From: an uncultured Pseudomonadales bacterium
GTDB taxonomy: Bacteria; Pseudomonadota; Gammaproteobacteria; Pseudomonadales; Azotimanducaceae
DNA: 64,000 bases
Reading direction: 5' to 3'
NCBI GenBank assembly: GCA_958296165.1
Contig: OY282447.1
Location: 3,472,001 to 3,536,000 of the forward strand
Part shown: one piece after another, positions 23,873-34,500 of the stretch
Layout: each line of letters begins with the position of its first letter
Numbering within the stretch: the first letter of the stretch is position 1
The notes under the pieces: model-generated
Seen by the model: the letters and a program-made list of their open reading frames with translations, nothing else
What the model was told of the DNA's origin: nothing
Databases searched by the model: none
Position numbers and translations under genes: made by a program

Positions 23873-25149
23873 CATTGCTGTCCCATTAACAGGGAAGTGA
23901 AAGGGGCTTGGATCGTCCTGCGCTGCTAAGATCGTGTTCTGAGAAAACCAATCGGAACACAGGAGATCCAAGCCCGTGGCGCACAATGGCACGGTATTCG
24001 CACAGCTGCTCAAGCTGGTGCCGAGACATGAGTTCGAGGGGCTGGCGAGGGAGCACGGATCGGGCCGCAAGGCGCGCAAGCTGACGCGGTGGAGCCAGTT
24101 CGTGGCGATGGGGATGGCGCAGCTGGCGGGGCGGAGCAGCCTGCGGGACATCGTGTCGAACCTGTCGGCGCAGTCGCGCAAGCCGTGCCGCCTGGGCGTC
24201 GGCGAGGTGTCGAGGTCGTCGCCGTCGCGGGTGAACGCGGACAAGCCGTGGGAACCGTGCGAGGCGCTGTTCGGGCGGCTGCCGTCGCGCTGCCGGGCGT
24301 CGTCGCCGGGCCACGGGTTCAGGTTCAAGAACAAGCTGCACTCGCCGGACGCGACGGTGATCGACCTGTGCCTGTCGATGTTTCCGTGGGCGAAGTTCCG
24401 GCGCGCGAAGGGGGCGCTGAAGGTTCACGCGGGGATGGATCACGAGGGCCGTCTGCCGACGTTCGCGGCCGTGACGGAGGGCCGGACGTCGGACATCGAA
24501 GTGGCGCGGACGCTGCGCCTGCCGAAGGGGAGCATCGTCGCGGCGGATCGGGCGCATCTGGACTTCGAGTGGATCAACTCGTTGATTCTGCAAGGGGTCT
24601 TCCTGGCGCCGCGGCTCAAGAAGGGGATCGGGCACCGGGTCGTGGAGCGGCGCGGAGCGAACCGGCGGCAGGGCGTCACGTCCGACCAGACCATCGAGTT
24701 CACGAGCGCGCGCGGGCGCCGGCGGCGCCCGCGCCGGCTGCGGCGGATCGGCTGCCGCGACCTGGAGACCGGGAAGCGCTGCGTCCTCCTGACGACCAAC
24801 TTCCAGCTGTCGGCGAAGACGATCGCTGACATCTGCAGGTCGCGCTGGCAGGTGGAGCTGTTCTTCAAGTGGATCAAGCGGAACCTGAAGGTGAAGAGCT
24901 TCGTGGGCGCCTCGCGCAACGCGGTCATGACGCAGCTCTGGATCGCCATGTGCATGTGCCTGCCGGTGTCCCATCTCAAGTTCGCCAGCCGCCTCGGCTG
25001 GAGCCGCGCCGAAATCCTGCGCCTTCTCCAACTCAATCTGTTCGAGCGCCGACCTCTCGGCGACCTCCTCGGCAACAAGGCGAACGACCCGCCGGCCTGT
25101 CAGCCCCAGACGGAGATGAAGTTCGCGTGGAGTTAATGGGACAGCAATG
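23873..25149 (+). mobile_element. IS4-family insertion sequence, 1277 bp, looks intact
   Basis: The ends CATTGCTGTCCCATTAAC and its complement are perfect inverted repeats of 18 bases. The target duplication ACTCAGAAC occurs at 23864-23872 and 25150-25158. A single intact transposase fills the element. Sharp ends, perfect repeats and an intact gene indicate recent insertion. Confidence 0.92.
23976..25136 (+). CDS. IS4-family transposase
   Basis: A 386-residue DDE transposase. The N-terminal DUF4372-like region (FAQLLKLVPRHEFEGLAREHGSG) precedes the catalytic domain: the first Asp in DATVIDLCLSMFPWAKFR, the second in VAADRAHLDFEW, and the Y-(2)-R-(3)-E-(6)-K-like signature as RWQVELFFKWIKRNLKVKSF. 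Start at GTG or nearby after GGAG (MAHNGTVFAQ). It is in one frame throughout, so the element may be active. Confidence 0.9.
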   Translation: MAHNGTVFAQLLKLVPRHEFEGLAREHGSGRKARKLTRWSQFVAMGMAQLAGRSSLRDIVSNLSAQSRKPCRLGVGEVSRSSPSRVNADKPWEPCEALFGRLPSRCRASSPGHGFRFKNKLHSPDATVIDLCLSMFPWAKFRRAKGALKVHAGMDHEGRLPTFAAVTEGRTSDIEVARTLRLPKGSIVAADRAHLDFEWINSLILQGVFLAPRLKKGIGHRVVERRGANRRQGVTSDQTIEFTSARGRRRRPRRLRRIGCRDLETGKRCVLLTTNFQLSAKTIADICRSRWQVELFFKWIKRNLKVKSFVGASRNAVMTQLWIAMCMCLPVSHLKFASRLGWSRAEILRLLQLNLFERRPLGDLLGNKANDPPACQPQTEMKFAWS

Positions 25150-25453
25150 ACTCAGAACACACCTCTGGGGTTGTGATGATTGACCCCACCGCAAGCGTTT
25201 TTACGATGAATGGCCCGATGATCGATCATGTGTCTGAATTGGAACAGACCGCGTGGGCGGCAACCATGCTTGATATAGCGGAGCGGCTCCGCACATACCA
25301 AGTCGGCGCTGGCCGCAGCCGTGAGATTGCTGTGCAGTCGCCATCGCCAGAGCCGCCACAGCATCGCGGGCGGGCTACGGCGCTAACCAACCCCCCCATA
25401 CAGCAGGGGTAAGATGGTCTGCATCAACGCTGAAACTCAGGAGCGAGCACACG

Positions 25454-25738
25454 ATGGCTGAATTCATCACATTGGGCGGGTCTATGGTGAACCTAGACCG
25501 TCTAGCATGGTTGGGCATACGAACTCCCGACGGCGACAAGCATGTCGTCACAGCCGGCGTAGACGCCGGTGGGGGCGCACTGACGACATTGAACGTCAGA
25601 GAGTTCAAGACTCAAGAGGCCGCAGAGCGGTTCCTCAGCCATACCGCGGCCGCGATCCGAATGAAGTATGGTGCCACCAGCGTGGTGATAGGCGGCGACC
25701 CCGTGGCAGACGCGAAACTAGAGGCTGGAAAGCCCTGA
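25454..25738 (+). CDS. Small hypothetical protein
   Basis: 94 residues from ATG, with AGGAG about 11 bases upstream. The sequence MAEFITLGGSMVNLDRLAW followed by a strand-rich middle and VREFKTQEAAERFLSHTAAAI suggests a compact alpha-beta fold. I do not recognise the family. Codon use is like that of the neighbouring island genes. It lies alone between the IS4 element and the convergent nuclease gene. Confidence 0.5.
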   Translation: MAEFITLGGSMVNLDRLAWLGIRTPDGDKHVVTAGVDAGGGALTTLNVREFKTQEAAERFLSHTAAAIRMKYGATSVVIGGDPVADAKLEAGKP

Positions 25739-25905
25739 CGACGCCATCTGCAGGCCGTCCGGCGTCTTTATAGACACCGGGTGTAAGGTACACAACGGAC
25801 ATCGCGCCTTTGGCGTGACTTGCGAAGGACGTGCCGCCATCCCCAAAGCTCGCGTTGCGACTCAGCGACGGCGGAGACAACTTAAGTGCCAAGCGACATG
25901 GCGAC

Positions 25906-26499
25906 CTAGCCTGCTGGGCATACAGGTGCGGCGGTTTCAGCGTCGGAGCAGCCCGCCAAAACGCGCTGTAGAGCGGCTTGCTCTGCGGCATCCGTGGACA
26001 AACGGTATTTGTGCTTGACCTGCACAATGCGGGCGGCGAACCAGCACACGTTGTGCTCTGGCAGCCATCCCGCCGCGTCCTTGTCGCTTTTCTGGTGTCG
26101 GTTCACCCGCGGGTACGCGACCGTGATGTTCAGCGGATCGTTCATGAACTCGCTCGCTCGGTCGCACGACAGCCCGCTGCGCCTAGCTTCGGCCCACGCG
26201 ACGATGTGCTCGATGTCCACATCCTTTGCAGACGCTACCGGGCGGCAGGTGTACGGCGCGATCCGGCCGTGACGCCGCATGTGGAGCACGTCCAGCTTGG
26301 GGTTGTAGTCGGGTCGCTCGGAACAGTCGCCGGCATCCGCGCTCGCGTTCGCATCCTGGCCACGGTGCTTGTGATACTCGCCCGTGCGACGGTCCGTGTG
26401 GCCGCCTTCCGAGTCCAAGCCGCCACCGTGCGCAAGCGCCAGCCCGGACGCGAACAGCGCGACAACGGCCAGTCCGATGTGGCAGCGGCGCGTTCTCAT
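25906..26499 (-). CDS. Secreted HNH endonuclease (DUF1524-like)
   Basis: 197 residues with a signal peptide (MRTRRCHIGLAVVALFASGLALA). The mature start HGGGLDSEGGHTDRRTGEYHKHR is a metal-binding-like motif often found at the front of such proteins. The nuclease core is DIEHIVAWAEARRSGL, then FMNDPLNITVAYPRVNRHQKSDKDAAGWLP, with the His of DIEH and the Asn and His of the second block forming the HNH betabeta-alpha-metal site. It is probably periplasmic or extracellular, for DNA scavenging or defence. It faces the small gene upstream of it. Confidence 0.75.
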   Translation of the reverse strand: MRTRRCHIGLAVVALFASGLALAHGGGLDSEGGHTDRRTGEYHKHRGQDANASADAGDCSERPDYNPKLDVLHMRRHGRIAPYTCRPVASAKDVDIEHIVAWAEARRSGLSCDRASEFMNDPLNITVAYPRVNRHQKSDKDAAGWLPEHNVCWFAARIVQVKHKYRLSTDAAEQAALQRVLAGCSDAETAAPVCPAG

Positions 26500-26835
26500 C
26501 TTCCGCGTTCCCCTTGCTGTTCGTCGTCAATGCCGATCTCTCGCGGCGGTCACACCACTAGGCGGGTGTCGCTGGCGCTGGGCCTTGTTGCGGCGAGCGC
26601 CGTACTCACGACGCCAAGCATAGCGCAGCGGACGGTTTCTGCGTCCGTGGACTCCGTGGCACTAGGGCGCGGATGTACGACCGCGGCGACATCGTGAGCT
26701 CGTATCTCCCTTGACCCGTGGCATACTGACGTGAGCGCGGTGAATTGAAGACGCACAACACGCTCGCTCTCGACTTCGACGATGACGAAGCATGGTCCGA
26801 AGACCATACGCAACGGCGGTTGGTGGCGGTGCCCA
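26500..26835. other. 336-bp gap, no gene seen
   Basis: Upstream of the nuclease gene and downstream of two broken minus-strand genes. Open frames on both strands have no recognisable protein character and no ribosome-binding site. Confidence 0.4.
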
Positions 26836-27115
26836 TCAATTCAGAAACCGCAGATTGCGGCGCACCGTGAAGATTTCGCGGAAGGTGGCGTCTAGGCTGG
26901 CCGCAGTAGGCGACTCGTAGACATCGCGTGCTGTTGTATTCGGCGAGCGCTCATCCTCAATCATTCCCTCCGTCACGCCGCACATGAACGCTTTGTACTC
27001 GTCGGTGCTCGTAAGATCGCGCTGCGCCAACGTCATGCGCCGGATCGTTGTAGTGGCGCTTGCCTGGATTGCGCAGCTGGCGCTCGCTTAGATCCGCCTG
27101 GAAGTCAGTCGTCAT
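26836..27115 (-). pseudogene. Short unknown gene with a frameshift
   Basis: Starts at ATG in MTTDFQADLSERQLRNPGKRHYN, overlapping the stop of the gene before it by eleven bases, and changes frame around 27030-27045 to TLAQRDLTSTDEYKAFMCGVTEGM, ending LRFLN. Total about 90 residues. I do not recognise it. The coupling to the preceding gene suggests the two formed an operon. Confidence 0.45.
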
Positions 27116-27722
27116 CCGCGTCCTTCCGAACCGCGTTGACGACAGGCGTTCTCTCTATCCCTTCGTCGCCGCGGCGGTGGGGTGCAGGTGGCTGAGCATT
27201 ATTCCGCGCTGTTTCACGAGCGGGGCCATAGATGACATGGTGCTCCAGTTTTTTCCGCTTCTCCATGTGCGCCCATCCCTGCACGCCGTCACGTTGGCTG
27301 ATTCGCAGCATTCGCACGAAGTGACTGACACCGTTCGGCAATATCCTTTCAAACTCGTGCATCAAAGCCCGATTGTTCGCCATTGCGTTTTCGTACGCGG
27401 CGGGACCGAGGCGCCGCTCTCTCAGGTAGCAAGCGAGGTTCTGAAACGGATCCTCGAACACATGGAACCAGAAGCCTGGCCCTTGCGGATCGAGTTCGCA
27501 TTTGCCTAAGTCGCCAGAAACCGGCATGTCGTGCAGCACTTCCAGCATCTCGCGCGTCCACGCCCAGGTTGTTCCTCGTCGTCGTAGGTCATGTTTTCAG
27601 CCCTGAGACACGCATAGCGCCGTGCGGCCTCAAACGTCCATGCGGCGTTCTCACGCAAGCTCGGCCGCTGCGCGAGCCCGCGCCACGAACGGATCGTCGG
27701 CTTGAATTTCCCTCACAGCCAT
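27105..27722 (-). pseudogene. Unknown gene with two frameshifts
   Basis: From ATG 27722 (preceded by GGAAGG) the frames read MAVREIQADDPFVARARAA, then SLRENAAWTFEAARRYACL, then WAWTREMLEVLHDMP on to DPFQNLACYLRERRLGPAAYENAMANN. The changes fall near 27655 and 27570. The product would be roughly 200 residues, and no family is recognised. It was coupled to the short gene downstream. Like the primase and AAA genes nearby, it shows decay of the island. Confidence 0.45.
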
Positions 27723-27785
27723 CTTCAACCTTCCCTCAGGAACGCAAGGTCATGCCACCGTTGGCGCAGGAACGCCCTTGAGTTC

Positions 27786-28703
27786 TCAGTCGAAATCGAA
27801 CCTCAAACCCAGCGAAACGGCCCAGAAGCCAAGCTGCGTCGCGGCAATGCCATAGCGAACCGGAGCACCACCAGGGCCAACGGTGGATTCATGCCCGCGC
27901 AACGGCTTCCAAGGATTATCCGAATCCTCGAAGTCGTCAAAGGCATTGCCGTAGCGCACCTTCAGGTTCAGCGAACGCTTCTCGCTCAGCGCGTAGCGTA
28001 CGCCGCCGATGAACTGGTAGCCAAACAAGGTGTCCGACAGCGATTCATCGGCTCGCGACACGGTGCCAGCGGCATTTGGGTTGCGGTTCAGTTGGAGCAA
28101 GGCGTCGCGGTCGCTGTTTCGTCTCGAAGTGGCGGAATAGTCGATGCCTAGCCGCATGGCACCTATGCCGACACCGACGTAGGGCGTGATCTTGTTCGAT
28201 TGATGCGCTGAGAAGTCGTAGAAGATATTGGCGAAGAAGTTGTCGCCTTGCACATCGTCAATCTCTTCGTTGCGCTCGACGAACTCCGCTTGCTTGTCGT
28301 CGCCCGGCACGATCAACGGTTGCTTCTCGCCCTTCTGCGAGCGGCGGAAATACTCCATCTCGAAACGCATGTTGGCACGTTGATAGCCGACGGCGAAGCC
28401 CACAAACAAGCCAGCATCCAAGTTGAAATCCACAGCCCTCGCTGGCAACGCCCGAGGCCCGCCGCCACAGTAGGGGTCGCTGAGCGGCAATGGCACGGTG
28501 CGGCCGTCCGGCAGTGTGGTGCTGGGCGTAAGCCATTGGTCGCAGTTGGTCGGTACGCCGATGTTCGTTCGCGTGGACGACAGATCGCTTGCCAGAGAGG
28601 TGCCCAAGTCCACGCTCCCATACAGACCATCCTCGCCGGCAGCAGGTATTGCGATGATGCCTGAGACGGCACAGAGGGCGAAGGCGAAAGCGGTTTGGCG
28701 CAT
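27786..28703 (-). CDS. Outer-membrane beta-barrel protein
   Basis: A 305-residue protein with a signal peptide (MRQTAFAFALCAVSGIIAIPAAGE), preceded by AAGGA six bases before the ATG at 28703; a second ATG two codons upstream is possible. The rest alternates hydrophobic and polar residues in strands, with barrel-like segments such as ITPYVGVGIGAMRLGIDYS, LFGYQFIGGVRYALSEKRSLNLKVRYG and the end WAVSLGLRFDFD. It resembles opacity/P44-Msp2-type surface barrels. No substrate or role can be assigned. Confidence 0.75.
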   Translation of the reverse strand: MRQTAFAFALCAVSGIIAIPAAGEDGLYGSVDLGTSLASDLSSTRTNIGVPTNCDQWLTPSTTLPDGRTVPLPLSDPYCGGGPRALPARAVDFNLDAGLFVGFAVGYQRANMRFEMEYFRRSQKGEKQPLIVPGDDKQAEFVERNEEIDDVQGDNFFANIFYDFSAHQSNKITPYVGVGIGAMRLGIDYSATSRRNSDRDALLQLNRNPNAAGTVSRADESLSDTLFGYQFIGGVRYALSEKRSLNLKVRYGNAFDDFEDSDNPWKPLRGHESTVGPGGAPVRYGIAATQLGFWAVSLGLRFDFD

Positions 28704-29040
28704 GGACATTCCTTGGAGTGTCAGAAATAGTTCCTCGGGGGACACACCGGAGAGCACCACGGCCCTCCAACACGATGAGAGCCTACACCCTCTGACGAGG
28801 GTTTCAACCGATAAGCTGGACTGCCGACGACTGGCGAGCGTTGCTCGCCATTTGACTCCGGATGTGAAGCAGGAGGTTGGCCCATACCCAGCCGTGCTGC
28901 TGCGTCCCTTGACGGAGCGGATGCCGTGCAACCCCACCTACCGACTTCGCGCTTGCTTCGACCATGTGCGCGCCAGTGCGGCACACGGAGAGCTAGGAAC
29001 TGGTGATACGGTGGAGGCATCCCGTGATGGGCCCTGTCGT
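28704..29040. other. 337-bp divergent intergenic region
   Basis: Between the beta-barrel gene (minus) and the broken AAA gene (plus). A promoter for each is expected here. No gene or repeat was seen, and open frames are not protein-like. Confidence 0.4.
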
Positions 29041-30495
29041 ATGGCACAAGACAGCAAACGCGCCGCTTCCACAACGTGCGCCGGGCATGTATTCGAGGCG
29101 ATGCAGGATCGTCTGGACAAGCGAGACCGTGGCGCACCGCCGGTCTTCGTCGGCGAGAAGTGGAAATCGAACGACTGTGGCGCACTATTCGCGAGACTGC
29201 CGGAGACAACACCGCGGGCATGACCACGGTGGTGCAGGGCCTTCCCGGCGCGGGCAAGACCGCGATCTTGAACGAGCTCCGCAAGCGCGTGGATGGCACA
29301 ACGCTCAACGGCAGGCTGGTGGTGACCGCGAGGATCCCCGCCCACATGCTGGCCCAAGCCCCTCTACCCTTATCAAGGCCATCAATCACCAAGTGCCGGT
29401 GCGGTTTGAACGGCTGCCGAAGGAGGTCCAGCAACCTGACTGGTGGAGGAAGACCAAGGGTGCGCTCGCAACCGTTGCTTCTGCAGCTTCGAGTCTGTCG
29501 AAGCGCGGCGCACTGCCGGACCTGATCTACTCGGGCCTTGGTCTTGGCGATTCGGCACTTTTCGGCGAGTGCCTGGACGTCTACTCATCCACGCTTTGGC
29601 CAGAACAATCGGTCGTTGTTCTACTCGTGGACGAAGCGCAGACCATACCGGAGAGCAGACATGTAACGGCCAACCTGCAGGCCTTGCATCTGGCTGAGCA
29701 CGATTCGTGCGCGGTGCTGTTCTGTTTCGGTCTCGCCAATACGGTTGGCGTGTTGCAGGAGAGAGGGCTCTCGAGGCTAGGCGGCGTTGGCTCGTCCTCC
29801 GGGGCGATCTTGGAACTTGGCCTGCTATCGGGTGACGAGACCCGCCGCATGGCGGACGCCCTCATGGCATCTGTCGCGTTGACGGCCGACGATCCTGGCT
29901 GGCGCGCCTACGCCATAGGCAGCGGGCGGTTCACGGAAGAAACATGGGAGAACTGGCGGATTCAAATAAGGAACGTGATCGAGCGGTCGTCGAACTGCTT
30001 CCCCAGCATGTCGTTTCCTCGACGTGCGCGGTCTTCGAGACCCTCATTGCCAACCGAGACGACTTCGATCACAACAACAACCTCGTCGCTGAAATGGAGG
30101 TAAGCGCCGCACAGCACAGAAACGCCTACTACGTTCACCTGCTCGACAAGTACGAGCGTCACACCTTGGCGCTAGGTGCTGCTTGCTTGGCCGCAGAGTT
30201 GAAAAACGACGATTTGATTCCTCGGACTGTACTGGCGCTGGCTTTGCGTACCGCCGACAACGATGGCGACGACGTGAAGCCAAAGATTTCGAAGTCGATC
30301 ATCGAAATGCTCGTGGCCACGGGATTCTTGAGGAAACGACACGCCAATGCATATGAAGTATCCGTTCCAAGCATGAGCGCCTATCTCAAGAGCGAGTATC
30401 TCGATGGCTTCGAAGCGGGAGATCGTGCTGCTCGTACGCTCAATGCCCAGTTGAACTTGGGATTGGAACCAACGTCGGCTAGAGTGCGTACTTGA
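29041..30495 (+). pseudogene. AAA/P-loop ATPase with three frameshifts
   Basis: ATG at 29041 gives MAQDSKRAASTTCAGHVFEA up to PPVFVGE. The frame then changes near 29150 (REVEIERLWRTI, Walker A VVQGLPGAGKTAIL), near 29360 (STLIKAINHQVPVRFERL, Walker B VVVLLVDEAQTIP) and near 29950 (ERDRAVVELLPQHV to the end). Each change fits loss of one base, two of them in C runs. The C-terminal part (SKSIIEMLVATGFLRKRHANAYEVSVPSMSAYL) looks like a winged-helix tail. Role unknown; ATPases of this kind occur on phage islands. Confidence 0.65.
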
Positions 30496-30825
30496 CGGCA
30501 CGAACCAAGGAGGTGGTGGGAAGCCGCACGGTCATCGAGTAGGCTTTTGATCGGGAATTACACTTGATTAGACAAGTATATAGTTCCCTTTTGAACCGCT
30601 GCGCTGGTTTGGGACAAGTTCGACGACGTGTTGCTGCGGTGCCGTATGCGCTGGCCGCGTGCGCAGTTGGTGCCTGAACGGAACGACTAAAACGTGACGG
30701 TCGCGTCCCCGCAGATGGGGCACGAGAGTCGCGCAGCCAAGCTGGAAGGCACTCGCCGAGCTCAAAGCGCAGGATGAGCGTCTAGCGCACTTGCGCCAAT
30801 GCTCCACTCATGCACAGGAGGCGAA
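30496..30825. other. 330-bp gap, no gene seen
   Basis: AT content rises near 30545-30590, which may hold a promoter. No open frame with protein character was seen until the small gene at 30826. Confidence 0.4.
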
Positions 30826-31137
30826 ATGCCCACGCAACTAGAAGTGAAGTTCCACGAGGCCATGGAAGACATCTACCGGCGGGCCAAAGAAGACGCGGGC
30901 TACAACGCAACAGTGTTCCGCCGCATGGTTACCGATCATGGCGGACTGGAGGCCGCGCGGAGATTGATCAACGCTGGAACGGTATCGGACGGCTACACGG
31001 CTCTATGGGAGCGAGGCCACCTCGATCTCACGGTTGAGGCGGTGGTGATTGCGACGCCTGAGTTCCATAGCCTGTTTACCACGGAAGAACTGCAGGTTTG
31101 CTGCCGACGGCTGCGCGAGTACGGCCATACCGGTTGA
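30826..31137 (+). CDS. Conserved hypothetical protein, 103 residues
   Basis: ATG follows AGGAGGCGAA, a strong ribosome-binding site. The sequence FHEAMEDIYRRAKEDAGYNATVFRRMVTDHGGLEAARRLI, with VSDGYTALWERGHLDLTVEAVV and a late FTTEELQVCCRRLREYG, matches a common bacterial family of about 100-residue all-helical proteins without a known function. It is often found in islands near restriction or toxin-antitoxin genes. Intact. Confidence 0.7.
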   Translation: MPTQLEVKFHEAMEDIYRRAKEDAGYNATVFRRMVTDHGGLEAARRLINAGTVSDGYTALWERGHLDLTVEAVVIATPEFHSLFTTEELQVCCRRLREYGHTG

Positions 31138-31503
31138 GCCCTGATTGCCAGGCAACGAGAGCCTTTCGCACGCTAGCACTCTCGTCCTGCGGATCACGCC
31201 AACGCCGCCTCGTTCTACGCACGCCCAATACGTCCGAGGGCACCCACGAAGACCCGCGATCGCCGCAAATGAGAGGCGTGGTCATCGCCGTAGCGGCGAC
31301 ACTCGGCCACTCCGACACAGCCAGTACACAGGGCATTCCCTTGTAGTGAAAGGCAACCTGATCGCCACGCCCTCAGATCAAGCCACCCCAAACCCACATC
31401 CACAACCAGTTGATAAGGTATAGGATGATCTGTGCGGGAACAGGGATGCGCGACAACTTCCCGTTGGAACTGTCTTATACACAACCGCGCACAAGGAGCT
31501 ACG
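31138..31503. other. 366-bp gap upstream of the giant subtilase
   Basis: No gene recognised. The end of the stretch carries AAGGAG before the subtilase GTG. The fall in AT content suggests the boundary between the island and older chromosome lies about here. Confidence 0.35.
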
Positions 31504-34500
31504 GTGTCGGACGAACAAACCACGCGCCGCCCTTCCAAAGCCGCCTTCGCCATCGCTCTCCTAGCGGCGTCTTTGGCAGCAGCTTGGTGGCTGGCCCGCA
31601 GCGATGAGGTACCACCGAGCGCCGTCGCCATGCCAGACCCAGCCGTTCTAGACCGCCCCGAAACCGTAGAGGAAGCCGAAGAGGCGGATGCCAAAGCCCG
31701 CGAAGCGGCGCTGGCGCAGATCGCCGCCGAGAGTTCCGGCACGGCCGCCGAGCTGAACATCGAAGCGGCCCCGAACTTCATCCCGGCTGCGCCAACTTCA
31801 ACCTCGTCCACGCCAGTGTCGCCCGAGGGCTACTCCTTTGCCGCCTTCCACGGCGAGATGGCGAAGGCGCGAATGGAGCAAACAACCGATGTGGAGGGCA
31901 GTGCAAACCTCGCGCCCACGCTTCCCGCGTGGCTGCAAGACGGCAACCACATCGACGCGCTAGTCGCGCAAGCGGCTGCGGCCGGGCGCGACTGGACGTT
32001 CGGATGGGTCGCCCTCAGCGCCGATGCGGGCCGAGCTGCAGCCGCCGAGCAGATCCAAGCGCTCGGCGGCGAATTGATCGGCGAATCCGGCCGCCTGCTG
32101 CGGGCGCGGCTGCCCGGCGCCGCCGAGAACCTCGTCCAGATCGCAAACTTGGCGGCCGTTGCCGGCATCGCCGCCACGCCTTCAACCATCAAGATTCCGA
32201 GTTCGCTTACGGAGCGCGCCAGAGCGCTGCCGTTCGATCAAACGCCCGTTTACATCACGCTGATGGCCGATGACCCAGACGGCCGCTGGCGCGAGGCGCT
32301 TGCGGACGTCGGCACGGTGGTAGGCCGTTACGACTCAACGTTGCGCACGTTGGACGCCAACATACCCCACGAAAGGCTGGGCGCGGTTGCCGCGGCGGAT
32401 TTCGTCCTCGCCGTGGAACCGATCCCCCGCGTTCGGCCCAGCCACGATACCTCCGTACCTTCGCTAGGCGCCGATGCCTTGCGCGTCTACGACGAATCCT
32501 CGAGCCTCTTTACCGGCATCGGCGGCAGTTCCGTGCCAATCGGCGTCATGGATACCGGCCTGAACATCAACCACGAGGACATCGTCACCGGCCGCCGCAG
32601 CATATGCGGCGCCAATCTGGTGCCGGGGCTTACAGCACGAAACGAAGATAGGGATCTATGGATCGACGACGGCAACCATGGCACCCATGTTACCGGCACC
32701 ATCGCCGGCAATGGCACCGGCCGTCCGCGCTACGCCGGCGTCGCACCCTTGGTGCAGCACATTCGCTTCGCCAAGGTCATCGGCGTGGAAAACGCCACGT
32801 CCGCACTCCATATCGGGCGCGGCATGGAGTTCCTGGCGGAGCCGACCCGCTGCGGCAGCGCTACCGCGCCATCCGCAAAAGCCCTGCTCGTCAACATGAG
32901 CCTTGGCCTCGCGGGCCTAGACTACGAAGGCCGAACCGTTAGCGAGCGCCAGCTGGACGCGGTCGTCTGGGGCAGCAAACAGCTCTATGTTGTCTCGGCT
33001 GGCAACGGCCGCGATCAATCTCGCGGCGATTACGCTTCCGCCAAGAACTCGCTGACCGTAGGCGCTGCGCTGGACAACGGCGACATTGCTGCGTTCAGCA
33101 GCCTAGGCCCCACCTTCGATGGTCGCCTGCTGCCGCATATCGTCAGCACTGGTGTCGATCTGGTGTCCGCGGCGGGGCAGGGCTACCGCAGGGGATACAC
33201 CATATCCAGCGGCACCAGCATGTCGTCGCCATCGGTAGCCGGCGTTGCAGCACTGTTGATGGATGCGCAGCCGCAGTTCAAAGAACAGCCCGCCGCGGTG
33301 CGTGCCCGGCTCATGGCCAGCGCCGTCAAGCCGGACGCATTCCTGGACGATGTGCGGATGTTCCCTCTGCACAACGGCGCCGGCCCGGGGCCGCTGCAGA
33401 ACCAGTACGGCCTCGGCCTAGTGTCGGCGCGAACCAGCGTGCTCAGCATGGACGAAGAGAACGGCTGGGTGAACGGTGCCGCCATTGTCGAAGTCGGCGA
33501 TGCCGAGTACGGCTATCAAGACATCGAAGTGCCCGAAGGGGCCAGCCGCCTCGATATCGTGATGACGTGGGACGAACCGCCGTCGGACACCTTTGCCGAA
33601 CCCGTGCTGAACGATTTGGACTTGTGGGTGGATCGCGGCGTCGACTGTCCCGAAGACCAGGCGGTGTGCGGCGATGCCGCTTCGCGTTCCAACAAGGACA
33701 ACGTGGAGTGGCTGATCCTGCGCAATCCGCTGCCCGGCACCTATCGGCTGAAAGTGGTGCCGAAGCGAACGCTCTCGCAACAGCCACGCGCCGCCTTGGC
33801 GTGGACGATCATCCGCGGCCCTTCGACGCCGCAACTGGCCGTGGCAGTGGAATCGCCAACCATCGAAGCCGAGCCGGGCGAGCCGTTCAGAGTGGAGGCT
33901 ACGGTGACTGCCGATGGCTACGTGGCGGCGGGAACCACCCTGCGCCTAGCCTGTCGTGGCGGGGCATCCGCCTGCCAGCAAGTGGAACTGCTTGCGCCGC
34001 GCGCCAGCGCCGTCCATCGGGAAGACAACATCTCGCGGCCGCTCAACCGCGAATCCAGCGAAGCCATCTCGCTCGGCGAAGTGGCCGTTGGCGAAGAACA
34101 GAAGGTAACTCTTGCCTTTAAACGCTTGCCTTTAGCCGAGCGCTTCCGCCTCTACTTGATCGCCGAAGCATGGAACGCCAGCAGCGCTTCCACCAGTGTC
34201 GAGGTAATCGCCGGTGACTCGGACGTCGCATCCTCGCCCCTTGCAGCCGCACCTGCCAACGACGCCTTCGCCAACGCCACGCGCTGGCGTGGCCAGGCCG
34301 GCAGCACGGACTTCGACTTGCTGTTGGCTACCCCAGAACCAGCAGAACCGGTCTTCACCAAGGGCGACATCAACGAATACCGCCGCGCGCAGCAGGCCGT
34401 TCGGCCGCGTTCCATCTGGTATGCGTGGACGCCGCCAGCCTCCGACAACTATCGAATCAGCATTGCCCGTGCGGCGCTAGGGGGCATTGCCGACGACGTG

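Larger units (their letters stand above)
23644..25412 (+). pseudogene. Probable antitoxin partner, interrupted by the IS4-type element
   Basis: From ATG 23644 the frame reads MQKTDWPTGGVVRNDLDEML and ends inside the insertion sequence. If the element and one target copy (ACTCAGAAC) are removed, the frame continues without a stop through 25150-25412 (SEHTSGVVMIDPTASVF, then HVSELEQTAWAATMLDIAERL), giving about 165 residues. Before insertion this was probably one longer gene. The first 76 residues remain expressible as a truncated protein. It has no helix-turn-helix that I can see, so it is not a standard HigA; the antitoxin role is inferred from position. Confidence 0.55.

Noticed and set aside
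23886..25031. A 381-residue minus-strand frame inside the IS4 element
   Set aside because: It is the shadow of the transposase; its composition (Arg, Pro, His) is not protein-like.
30568..30807. Minus-strand frame MEHWRKCARRSS as a gene
   Set aside because: Low-complexity shadow without ribosome-binding site or recognisable fold.
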